Assembly: GCA_902462015.1 (NCBI GenBank)
Contig: CABPZV010000144.1
Location: forward strand, 1 to 5,389
DNA from: an uncultured Eubacteriales bacterium
GTDB taxonomy: Bacteria; Bacillota; Clostridia; Oscillospirales; CAG-272
Direction: 5' to 3'
Length of the DNA stretch: 5,389 bases
The position numbers and the translations under genes were made by a program. Shown piece after piece: positions 1 through 5,389 of the stretch. Numbering within the stretch: position 1 is the first letter of the stretch; each line of letters opens with the position of its first letter. Below the pieces are notes generated by a model. The model was not told the origin of the DNA. It made no database searches and saw only the letters and a list, made by a program, of their open reading frames with translations.

Positions 1-69
1 TCCGCTACCATAGATTTTTCAATATGGGCAAAAACCCGTTACAAGGTGTTTGTAAATGGAAATCGTTAA
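1..69 (+). other. possible 3' tail of an upstream gene (edge fragment)
   Basis: Reading frame 1 is open from the window edge for 22 codons and stops at TAA 67-69. Its translation ends in YKVFVNGNR. Codon choice is not obviously non-coding, but 22 codons prove nothing, and I do not recognise the protein. Two small inverted repeats lie in the same stretch: GGG/CCC at 26-28 and 35-37, and TTACAA/TTGTAA at 39-44 and 50-55. This could therefore equally be non-coding DNA or the end of a mobile element. Confidence 0.15.
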
Positions 70-93
70 TTTCGAGGCTAACGCTTTTATCAG

Positions 94-122
94 TTGACAC
101 CTTATTAATTTTCGCCTTTGTA
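94..122 (+). promoter_or_regulatory. candidate sigma-A promoter for the tRNA-Glu gene
   Basis: A perfect -35 hexamer TTGACA lies at 94-99. After a 17-nt spacer comes a poor -10 hexamer TTTGTA at 117-122. A start near 129 would give a 5' leader of about 53 nt that carries the hairpin at 155-176. The -10 box overlaps a small CGCCT/AGGCG inverted repeat (113-117 and 122-126), so the site could instead be chance. The perfect -35 and correct spacing are the only support. Confidence 0.3.
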
Positions 123-154
123 GGCGTGGAGCTTTTGCTTTTAGTTACATTTGT

Positions 155-176
155 TCATTGCAGTAAGCTGCAATGA
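155..176 (+). repeat. perfect 9-bp inverted repeat in the tRNA 5' leader
   Basis: TCATTGCAG (155-163) and CTGCAATGA (168-176) are exact reverse complements around a 4-nt TAAG loop. The repeat ends five bases before the tRNA starts at 182. No T-run follows, so it is not an ordinary terminator. It may fold in the precursor and present the 5' end to RNase P, act as a processing signal, or be a protein-binding palindrome. The structure is seen directly; the role is inference. Confidence 0.5.
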
Positions 177-181
177 TATAC

Positions 182-256
182 GGCCCGTTGGTCAAGAGGC
201 TAAGACACCGCCCTTTCACGGCAGTAACAGGGGTTCGATTCCCCTACGGGTCACCA
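182..256 (+). tRNA. tRNA-Glu (anticodon UUC), CCA encoded
   Basis: This tRNA delivers glutamate to GAA and GAG codons. In clostridia Glu-tRNA also supplies haem precursor synthesis where that pathway exists. All arms fold. The acceptor stem is 182-188 with 246-252 (G1-C72, G2-U71, then Watson-Crick). The D stem is GTC/GAC (191-193 and 204-206). The anticodon loop 213-219 has TTC at 215-217. The T arm is 229-245 with loop TTCGATT. The discriminator A is at 253 and the CCA end is encoded at 254-256. The anticodon stem (208-212 with 220-224) has one C-A mismatch between C209 and A223, standard positions 28 and 42. Usual relatives have GGCGG on the 3' side, giving a G at that place. Otherwise the gene looks intact. 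It stands alone in the visible DNA, with a terminator close behind. Confidence 0.97.
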
Positions 257-262
257 TTTTTT

Positions 263-298
263 AAGACTTTTCTAATAATGGAAAGTCTTTTTATTTTC
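263..298 (+). terminator. Rho-independent terminator of the tRNA-Glu gene
   Basis: A 10-bp stem is formed by 263-272 and 280-289 (AAGACTTTTC with GGGAAAGTCTT-type pairing, including one T-G wobble). It has a 7-nt loop TAATAAT and is followed by a T-rich tract to 298. It begins seven bases after the encoded CCA, as expected for a short tRNA transcript. It also insulates the araC-like gene downstream, which must then use its own promoter. Confidence 0.8.
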
Positions 299-319
299 GG
301 TTTATCTTCTGAATAATAT
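291..319 (+). promoter_or_regulatory. weak candidate promoter for the AraC-family gene
   Basis: A good -10 hexamer TAATAT lies at 314-319. Seventeen bases upstream is only a poor -35, TTATTT (291-296), inside the T-tract of the tRNA terminator. Start of transcription near 326 would give a leader of about 57 nt. Such a weak -35 is common where an activator is needed, but no operator is evident. The main argument is that a promoter must lie between the terminator and the gene. Confidence 0.3.
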
Positions 320-324
320 TATGC

Positions 325-359
325 AGAAAGGAAAGATGCAAATATCCTTTTTTAAGGAG
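325..359 (+). promoter_or_regulatory. AT-rich leader with two mutually exclusive hairpins and a distant AAGGAG
   Basis: TCCTTT at 345-350 can pair upstream with AAAGGA at 327-332. That stem grows to 8 bp (325-332 with 345-352) if a G-T wobble is allowed. Alternatively TCCTT at 345-349 can pair downstream with AAGGA at 354-358 through a TTTT loop. The second pairing would hide the Shine-Dalgarno-like AAGGAG (354-359). The two folds cannot coexist. The stems are short and weak, and AAGGAG is 23 nt from the only in-frame start codon, so any switch function is speculative. Confidence 0.22.
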
Positions 360-382
360 TCTGCCATTTTTTATTAAATAAA

Positions 383-1219
383 TTGAAATGCAGTAATATA
401 AAATTTATATCGTCCGGATGTCATTCCATTAAATCTCCAAAATGGATTTATCCTAAACATACTTCCGGAGCATACGAACTCATATATGTAACTAAAGGTA
501 CTCTTCATATATGTGAAGACTATAATGAATTTCATGTTAAAAAGGACACCGTGCTATGGCTTGAAAAGGGACATACACATTATGGCCTTTCTCCGTCTGA
601 AGAGTCACTCAGTTTCATGCGCCTTATATTTTCATTAGAAGAAAATGAAAAGAATATACGCGATGACGCATCCATCACGCTTAGAAAAGTTACAGTGCCG
701 AGAAATCCAGATAAGCTCAAACTGTTTTGGAATGAATTAAACTCAAGTATTCTGTTTCCTGAATGTACTACTGTGATTCAGGATTATTATGCGCGTCTTT
801 TGCTGATGGAACTATCAATCTACGGAGCAAACTGCGATAACACCTTTAATTTACAGCAAATTATCAGCGAGTGGATAAAAAATGAAGCACCCTCGGGAAT
901 ACGTGTAAGCGCCGTTGCAAATCATTTTGGATATAGTGAGGATTACATAACTAAAATCTTCAAAAGCTTTTACTCAAAAGGAATTAAAAAGTATATTGAC
1001 GCAGTAAGAATAAGCCGTATTAAAAGCGATCTTTGCAGCACAGATCTTCCCTTGTCTGCAATTGCAAAACGCCACTGTTTTAAAAGCTCAGAGGCACTTC
1101 ATAAATTTTTCAAAGCAAATACTGGGGTAACAGCTAATTCAGTCAAAAAGATGCATAACGAATATTCTGAGTATCCACAAATAAATAAGCTAAAAGACCA
1201 GGCAGCGGATATAAAATAG
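383..1219 (+). CDS. AraC-family transcriptional regulator with N-terminal cupin sensor
   Basis: This is a cytoplasmic DNA-binding regulator of 278 residues, the usual size for two-domain AraC proteins. Residues about 22-85 form a cupin-type ligand domain (HTSGAYELIYVTKGTLHI, then a KGHTHYG loop), the fold that senses sugars in this family. Residues about 172-256 form the AraC DNA-binding domain with two helix-turn-helix units (VSAVANHFGYSEDYITKIF near 175-193, and LSAIAKRHCFKSSEALHKFF near 224-243). The usual closing motif GxTPxxYR is altered to GVTANSVKK, losing the Pro and Arg. The start is TTG at 383. An in-frame stop lies at 353-355 with no ATG or GTG between, and the next in-frame ATG would cut into the cupin. 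The only Shine-Dalgarno-like AAGGAG is 23 nt upstream, so initiation looks weak. The targets are unknown: no sugar operon is visible. The gene is convergent to leuS and alone between two terminators. Confidence 0.9.
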   Translation: MKCSNIKFISSGCHSIKSPKWIYPKHTSGAYELIYVTKGTLHICEDYNEFHVKKDTVLWLEKGHTHYGLSPSEESLSFMRLIFSLEENEKNIRDDASITLRKVTVPRNPDKLKLFWNELNSSILFPECTTVIQDYYARLLLMELSIYGANCDNTFNLQQIISEWIKNEAPSGIRVSAVANHFGYSEDYITKIFKSFYSKGIKKYIDAVRISRIKSDLCSTDLPLSAIAKRHCFKSSEALHKFFKANTGVTANSVKKMHNEYSEYPQINKLKDQAADIK

Positions 1220-1232
1220 TATATCACAAATT

Positions 1233-1267
1233 AAAAAATCAGAATTCTAAAAGAATTCTGATTTTTT
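1233..1267. terminator. bidirectional Rho-independent terminator between convergent genes
   Basis: A perfect 16-bp inverted repeat (1233-1248 with 1252-1267) has a 3-nt AAA loop. It begins with six A and ends with six T, so it gives a U-tract when read from either strand. It lies 13 bases after the AraC stop codon. It is also 97 bases beyond the end of leuS on the other strand, where no closer terminator is visible, so it probably serves both genes. Confidence 0.85.
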
Positions 1268-1363
1268 ACATTATAGTTAAAGCGCGAAATAAGATTCATT
1301 GCATCAGATGCTCTAAGCTATAAACATCGGGAACATCCTGCTTTTAAATACAAATACAATAGT

Positions 1364-3766
1364 TTATTTAACTACAATATTTACAAGCTTACCCGGAACA
1401 TATATTTCCTTAACAACGGTTTTACCGTCAATTGCAGATGATACGCGTTCATCTGCACGCGCAGTCTCAAGAATCGACTCTTTTGGCGATTCTGCATCAA
1501 CCGTAATAACCGAACGAAGCTTCCCGTTTATCTGTATCGGAATTTCTATAGACTTATCCACTGTCTTGGCTTCATCGTATTTCGGCCATTCGGAAAGTGA
1601 GATAAAGCCTTTCTCACCGAGTTGTTCCCACATTTCCTCACACAAATGAGGAGCAAACGGGCAAAGCAGTCTAATAAACACCGATAATTCTTTCTTTGTA
1701 AGTTTACCGGCTTCATAAATTTCATTGAGAAGCGACATAAGCGTGGCAATCGCCGTATTGAATTTCATCAAATCAATATCATCTGTCACCTTTTTTATTG
1801 TTTTATGGAAAGAAGCCTCCAGCTCAGGAGTCACATCTTCTCCCGAAACCAAATCGATAAGCGCAGCAGTCCTGTCAAGAAATCTCTTGCAGCCCTTAAC
1901 AGATGTTTCGCTCCAAGGCGCAGAAGAACCATAATCACCCATGAAAAGAACGTACGTACGAAGTGTATCTGCACCATATTTATTTACAACGTCATCCGGA
2001 TCTACAACGTTTCCGAGAGATTTGGACATTTTTGCTCCGTTTTCTCCCAAAATCATCCCCTGCGCAGAACGCTTTGCGTACGGCTCAGCTGTTGGAACCT
2101 CCCCAATATCATAAAGAAAACGATGCCAAAACCTTGAGTATATCAGATGTCTTGTAACGTGCTCCATGCCGCCGTTATACCAGTCGACAGGAAGCCAGTA
2201 TTTAAGAGCATCGGAATCTGCGAAGCACTCAGTGTTATGAGGGTCTATATACCGCAGAAAATACCATGAGGAACCAGCCCACTGGGGCATTGTATCTGTT
2301 TCTCTCTTAGCAGCACCTCCGCACTTCGGGCATTTACAGTTGACAAAGGAATCAATTTTTGCAAGCGGAGACTCTCCGCCTTCTCCCGGCTCAAAATTCT
2401 CCATATCCGGAAGACGCAGCGGAAGCTCATCATAAGGAACTGCAACCATTCCGCATTTTTCACAATGCACAATCGGAATCGGTTCTCCCCAATAACGCTG
2501 ACGGTTAAACGCCCAGTCCTTCATTTTATATTGAACTCCAGCTTCGCCAATTCCCTTTTCACTTATGTAGTGAATCATTTTCTCGATAGATTCCTTTTTG
2601 TTTGTACTTCCGTCGAGAAATCCCGAATTTATCATTTCTCCGTCTCCGGAGTAAGCGCCATCCTCAATATTTCCGCCTTTTATAACCTCGATGATTTCGA
2701 TTCCAAATTTTTTTGCAAAATCGTAATCACGATCATCATGCGCGGGAACAGCCATAATAGCGCCGGTACCGTAGCCCATCATAACATAATCAGAAATATA
2801 CACAGGAATTTTTTTACCGCTGATAGGATTTACAGCTTCAAATCCTTTAATGCAAACCCCAGTCTTATCTTTAACAAGCTGAGTACGCTCAAATTCTGTC
2901 TTTTTAGCACACACATTCCGATATGAAACAATTTCATCCATATTGGATATTCTATCAGCATATTTATCAATGATAGGATGTTCAGGCGCGATAACCATAA
3001 AAGTAACGCCAAAAAGCGTATCCGGCCGTGTAGTGTAAATACGAAGCTTTTCATCAATTCCGTCAAGCGGAAAATTTACAAAAGCTCCTACAGATCGTCC
3101 AATCCAGTTTTCCTGCTGCATACGGATATTCGCAGGATAATCAACGGTTTTTAACCCGTCAAGAAGTTTATCGGCATACTCGGTAATACGGAGATACCAC
3201 ACGTCCTTTGATTTCTGAACAACATCACTATGACAAATATCACATTTGCCGCCCTGAGAATCCTCGTTTGAAAGTACAACCTTACATGACGGACAGTAAT
3301 TTACCAGAGTTTTGTCCCGGAAAACCAGTCCGTGTTCAAACATTTTAAGAAAAATCCACTGGGTCCATTTGTAATAATCTTCTTCGGTTGTATCTATAAC
3401 TCTTTCCCAGTCAAATGAAAAACCTATACGCTTAAGCTGTTCCGTAAAGTGCGCTATATTACGGTCTGTAACTGTCCTCGGATGCGTCTTTGTTTTTATT
3501 GCATAATTTTCTGTAGGAAGCCCAAAAGCATCAAAACCAATAGGAAAAAGAACATTATATCCCTGCATCCGCTTTTTACGGCATATAACCTCAAGTCCTG
3601 AATACGCTTTAATGTGACCTACGTGCATTCCCGCCCCTGACGGATAGGGAAATTCGACAAGTCCGTAAAATTTAGGCTTTGAGCTGTTATTCTCTGCATG
3701 AAAAATACCCTGCTCTTCCCAACGGTCCTGCCATTTTTTATCTGAAACAGTAAAATCATACTTCAT
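1364..3766 (-). CDS. leuS: leucyl-tRNA synthetase
   Basis: This cytoplasmic class I aminoacyl-tRNA synthetase joins leucine to tRNA-Leu using ATP and edits mischarged products. It is complete at 800 residues, within the bacterial LeuRS range. The HIGH-type motif is HVGH at 48-51. A four-Cys zinc knuckle lies at C158, C161, C175 and C178. The CP1 editing domain spans roughly 225-415 and keeps TTRPDT (245-250) and GYGTGAIMAVPAHDDRD (331-347), so proofreading should work. A second Cys cluster lies at 435/438 and 477/479/482. The segment TDTMPQWAGSSWYFLRYID (490-508) follows, then KMSKS at 579-583 and the anticodon-binding helices from about 650. The last 60 or so residues form the small C-terminal tRNA-binding domain. 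ATG at 3766 is the only sensible start. AAAGG at 3781-3785 is 14 nt away, rather far, so translation may partly depend on coupling to rsfS, which ends 36 nt upstream. No T-box leader precedes the gene. Confidence 0.98.
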   Translation of the reverse strand: MKYDFTVSDKKWQDRWEEQGIFHAENNSSKPKFYGLVEFPYPSGAGMHVGHIKAYSGLEVICRKKRMQGYNVLFPIGFDAFGLPTENYAIKTKTHPRTVTDRNIAHFTEQLKRIGFSFDWERVIDTTEEDYYKWTQWIFLKMFEHGLVFRDKTLVNYCPSCKVVLSNEDSQGGKCDICHSDVVQKSKDVWYLRITEYADKLLDGLKTVDYPANIRMQQENWIGRSVGAFVNFPLDGIDEKLRIYTTRPDTLFGVTFMVIAPEHPIIDKYADRISNMDEIVSYRNVCAKKTEFERTQLVKDKTGVCIKGFEAVNPISGKKIPVYISDYVMMGYGTGAIMAVPAHDDRDYDFAKKFGIEIIEVIKGGNIEDGAYSGDGEMINSGFLDGSTNKKESIEKMIHYISEKGIGEAGVQYKMKDWAFNRQRYWGEPIPIVHCEKCGMVAVPYDELPLRLPDMENFEPGEGGESPLAKIDSFVNCKCPKCGGAAKRETDTMPQWAGSSWYFLRYIDPHNTECFADSDALKYWLPVDWYNGGMEHVTRHLIYSRFWHRFLYDIGEVPTAEPYAKRSAQGMILGENGAKMSKSLGNVVDPDDVVNKYGADTLRTYVLFMGDYGSSAPWSETSVKGCKRFLDRTAALIDLVSGEDVTPELEASFHKTIKKVTDDIDLMKFNTAIATLMSLLNEIYEAGKLTKKELSVFIRLLCPFAPHLCEEMWEQLGEKGFISLSEWPKYDEAKTVDKSIEIPIQINGKLRSVITVDAESPKESILETARADERVSSAIDGKTVVKEIYVPGKLVNIVVK

Positions 3767-3802
3767 GTATACATCATTATCCTTTCAAAACATCACTATA
3801 TA

Positions 3803-4330
3803 TCAATCGGTAATTCCGGAAATATCAATCTCTTCAGCTTCGCTCCAAAGCTTTTCAAGGTTATAAAAATTACGCGTTTCCCGATTAAAGATATGAACAA
3901 TAACCGAAGCATAATCCATAATAATCCAGCTCGCCTCGTTATAACCTTCAATATGTCCGGGCTCTATGCCTGATTTTCGTAGCTCCTCCTCCAGCTCTGC
4001 AGACAAAGCACGGAGCTGTGTATTAGACGTTCCTGTACAAAGTATAAAATAATCTGCAATTATGGTTTTATCACCCACGCGCAAAAGCTTGATTCCACTC
4101 GCTTTTTTTGAGTCAAGAACACGTACCGCCAGTTTTGCAAGCTCAAGCGGATCCTGAAAGTTATCAGGAATTTTCGGTCTTCCGTCTTGGACCATATCAG
4201 GAAAAAGCATCTCAAACCGGCCGGCGGAGGCACTATCCTTCTCAATATTTTCGCTGTTCGAAATATTAAAACCGTCTATCTTGTTTTCAGCGTCATTTCC
4301 GTCACTGAAAAAATTCTTTTCTATTGACAT
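3803..4330 (-). CDS. rsfS: ribosome silencing factor RsfS (RsfA/YqeL/DUF143) with N-terminal extension
   Basis: RsfS binds ribosomal protein uL14 (L14) on the free large subunit and blocks joining to the small subunit, lowering translation when nutrients are short. Residues about 61-168 match the whole family domain. Visible signatures are DYFILCTGTSNTQLRALS (93-110), EGYNEASWIIMDYASVIVHI (128-147) and RNFYNLEKLW (153-162). The family is usually about 110-120 residues, whereas this protein has 175. The extra N-terminal 60 or so residues are polar and acidic (12 Asp/Glu against 6 Lys/Arg, many Asn and Ser), look disordered, and show no known domain. The long start is supported by a strong AAGGGAG nine bases before ATG 4330. 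Internal Met41 and Met46 are possible alternative starts. The gene has its own promoter and lies 36 nt ahead of leuS. The same neighbourhood, with nadD and yqeK further upstream, is common in clostridia. Confidence 0.95.
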   Translation of the reverse strand: MSIEKNFFSDGNDAENKIDGFNISNSENIEKDSASAGRFEMLFPDMVQDGRPKIPDNFQDPLELAKLAVRVLDSKKASGIKLLRVGDKTIIADYFILCTGTSNTQLRALSAELEEELRKSGIEPGHIEGYNEASWIIMDYASVIVHIFNRETRNFYNLEKLWSEAEEIDISGITD

Positions 4331-4339
4331 TATGGCGGT

Positions 4340-4346
4340 CTCCCTT
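4340..4346 (-). promoter_or_regulatory. ribosome binding site that fixes the long rsfS start
   Basis: On the minus strand AAGGGAG is followed by nine bases and then the ATG at 4330. Its strength and ideal spacing argue that translation begins at the long start and that the N-terminal extension of RsfS is made. Confidence 0.8.
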
Positions 4347-4372
4347 CGGAAAAAGTCACCAGATTTTCATCT

Positions 4373-4401
4373 ATTTTAACACATTTGTATTTCAAGGTCA
4401 A
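4373..4401 (-). promoter_or_regulatory. sigma-A promoter of rsfS-leuS
   Basis: On the minus strand TTGACC (4401-4396) is followed by a 17-nt spacer and TAAAAT (4378-4373), each one base off consensus. Transcription would start near 4366, leaving a leader of about 36 nt before rsfS. The -35 lies just beyond the U-tract of the terminator upstream, a compact arrangement. No operator or riboswitch is visible in the leader. Confidence 0.75.
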
Positions 4402-4407
4402 GTAAAT

Positions 4408-4441
4408 AAATATGAAAACGAACGACAATTTTCATCGTCCG
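4408..4441 (-). terminator. probable terminator of the LCP gene
   Basis: On the minus strand CGGACGA (4441-4435) and TCGTTCG (4425-4419) pair over 7 bp, including one G-T wobble. The 9-nt loop is AT-rich. TTTTCATATTTA follows, an interrupted U-tract. It begins 17 bases after the LCP stop codon. Terminator position and T-rich tail fit, but the tail is broken, so some read-through into rsfS is likely. Confidence 0.55.
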
Positions 4442-4457
4442 CATTCATATCTATAAT

Positions 4458-5389
4458 TTAGTTTACAAGAGGTATATTCATAGCTCCGTCATTGATATCG
4501 TCTGCGCTGTAAACATTTTCTTCGAGAGTTTCGTTTGGATCCGCAAGATAAATAGAACTGATATATCTGTTGTCCTCGCTGTTAAAAATGAGTTTAGGAT
4601 CAATATACTGCTCTGTAAGATCAATTGTATACGGATTGAAATATTTGTTCACAAGCGCAAGCATATCGGCACGGCGCATTACATAGTAGGAAAGTCCGCT
4701 TGTACCGTACTCACGGGTACTTTCCCCCGGTAAAGTAATAAATGTTATATTTGACGGGTCAACACTTTTAATAAAATTCTTGCCGAAATATACACAGTCA
4801 AGAAGCTTCATATCCGTATTTACCATAGCAATTGTCTGCTCTGCTATTTTTGCAACATTTGAAATCGAAAGATTGCTCTTCAGCTGTCTGAATAGCGCGC
4901 TCATGAAAACCTTCTGTGCATCAACCCGGCCGATGTCTCCCTGAGCATAACCGTATCTGAAACGGACGAATTGCTCTGCCTGATCTCCGTTCAGTGTCTG
5001 AACTCCCTTTTTTAAATGGATATACAAATCCTGAGCCGGATCCTCATAATCCATATCATAGGTAAGCTCCATTTCAACTCCGCCGACAGCGTCAACAATT
5101 CCGCTGAATCCATCGAGATCTACAATTGCCCAAAAGTCGACCGGAATTCCAAGTCCGTTTTCAAGAAGCTCGGCAAGTCCGTCCATTCCCGAAGCAATAC
5201 GCGCGTTTTTGTCCGACAGCGAATTGTCGCGCATAATACCGTAAACGCTGTTTATCTTATGAGACGTTCCCTTATATTCAATGTACGTATCACGCGGAAT
5301 CTGCATTACCGAAAGTGAGCCGTTTGCCACATCAAAGGAAACAAGCATAATTACATCGGTATTCACAGCAACCTGGTCATGACCAACAA
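4458..5389 (-). CDS. LCP (LytR-CpsA-Psr) family cell-wall ligase, 5' end outside the window
   Basis: LCP proteins are membrane-anchored enzymes acting outside the cell. They transfer teichoic acid or capsular glycopolymers from a lipid carrier to peptidoglycan. The frame stays open to the right edge with VGHDQVA before the GTG at 5366, so that GTG is internal. The missing part should hold the membrane anchor and the start of the domain. Counting from the GTG codon, conserved LCP blocks are NTDVIMLVSFD (2-12), IPRDTYIEY..KINSVYG (23-43), DGFSGIVDAVGGVEME (85-100), LNGDQAEQFVRFRYGYAQGD (125-144) and IGRVDAQ (145-151). Arg25, Arg135 and Arg137 match the basic residues that bind the pyrophosphate of the lipid substrate. 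The familiar closing RQQ is read here as DAQ. A tail of about 75 residues after TLPGESTREYGTSGLSYYV is rich in acidic and polar residues. The gene ends 127 nt before rsfS, with a terminator and promoter between. Confidence 0.92.
   Translation of the reverse strand, partial: VGHDQVAVNTDVIMLVSFDVANGSLSVMQIPRDTYIEYKGTSHKINSVYGIMRDNSLSDKNARIASGMDGLAELLENGLGIPVDFWAIVDLDGFSGIVDAVGGVEMELTYDMDYEDPAQDLYIHLKKGVQTLNGDQAEQFVRFRYGYAQGDIGRVDAQKVFMSALFRQLKSNLSISNVAKIAEQTIAMVNTDMKLLDCVYFGKNFIKSVDPSNITFITLPGESTREYGTSGLSYYVMRRADMLALVNKYFNPYTIDLTEQYIDPKLIFNSEDNRYISSIYLADPNETLEENVYSADDINDGAMNIPLVN

Noticed and set aside
24..176. Fifty-codon open frame starting ATG 24 with a hydrophobic middle, as a small membrane protein
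   Set aside because: No ribosome binding site precedes it, the hydrophobic run simply follows T-rich DNA, and its stop falls within the tRNA leader hairpin.
321..377. Leader peptide of 18 codons (or 13 from ATG 336) upstream of the AraC gene
   Set aside because: Neither ATG has a usable ribosome binding site; AAAGGAAAG runs straight into ATG 336. No codon run suggests attenuation.
1268..1363. Second terminator directly after leuS, from GCATC/GATGC near 1303-1313
   Set aside because: The repeat has a one-base centre, so it can only form a 4-bp stem, and no T-tract follows on the minus strand.
2465..2926. Open frame of 153 codons on the plus strand inside leuS
   Set aside because: It is antisense to a fully conserved part of LeuRS, has no ribosome binding site, and its translation resembles no protein. 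It is a shadow of leuS codon use, as are the shorter open frames at 1725-1934, 1805-2137 and 1963-2157.
4331..4350. AGGGAGACCGCC on the minus strand as a T-box core
   Set aside because: It only partly resembles the T-box sequence AGGGTGGNACCGCG, no specifier stem or terminator fits in the 36-nt leader, and it lies exactly where the rsfS ribosome binding site is expected.
5016..5318. Open frame of 100 codons on the plus strand opposite the LCP gene
   Set aside because: It lies antisense to conserved LCP blocks and shows no start signals or recognisable domains.
5366..5366. GTG at 5366 as the true start of the LCP gene
   Set aside because: The frame stays open to the window edge with family-like sequence before it (VGHDQVA), no ribosome binding site is present, and starting there would remove the membrane anchor and part of the domain.

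Overview
The window looks like chromosomal DNA of a low-to-moderate GC Firmicute. It is probably a Clostridia-class, Oscillospiraceae/Ruminococcaceae-like anaerobe. This rests on the gene order LCP protein - ribosome silencing factor - leucyl-tRNA synthetase, the sigma-A type signals and the clostridial style of the proteins. The placement is inference from context, not a database match.

Left part (1-382). The first 181 bases hold no convincing gene. At the edge there may be the last 22 codons of an upstream gene. A weak sigma-A-like promoter and a perfect 9-bp hairpin follow, the hairpin ending six bases before a tRNA-Glu(UUC) gene. The tRNA has an encoded CCA end and its own terminator. A short AT-rich leader then contains two mutually exclusive small hairpins around an AAGGAG sequence.

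Middle (383-1267). One plus-strand gene encodes an AraC-family regulator with an N-terminal sugar-sensor-type cupin and a C-terminal double helix-turn-helix. It appears to start at TTG. It ends at a strong 16-bp inverted repeat that can stop transcription from both sides.

Right part (1364-5389, minus strand). Reading in the direction of transcription, the 3' part of an LCP (LytR-CpsA-Psr) cell-wall ligase gene runs in from the right edge. A probable terminator and a good promoter (TTGACC - 17 nt - TAAAAT) follow. Then come rsfS, with an unusual N-terminal extension of about 60 residues, and a complete leuS. The rsfS and leuS genes are 36 bases apart and are probably cotranscribed. Together these genes serve translation (tRNA charging, ribosome dimming) and envelope assembly. 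The AraC gene is convergent to them and looks functionally unrelated.

I found no new system here. The window is mostly housekeeping genes with some local oddities: the RsfS extension, the tRNA stem mismatch, the tRNA leader hairpin and the araC leader.
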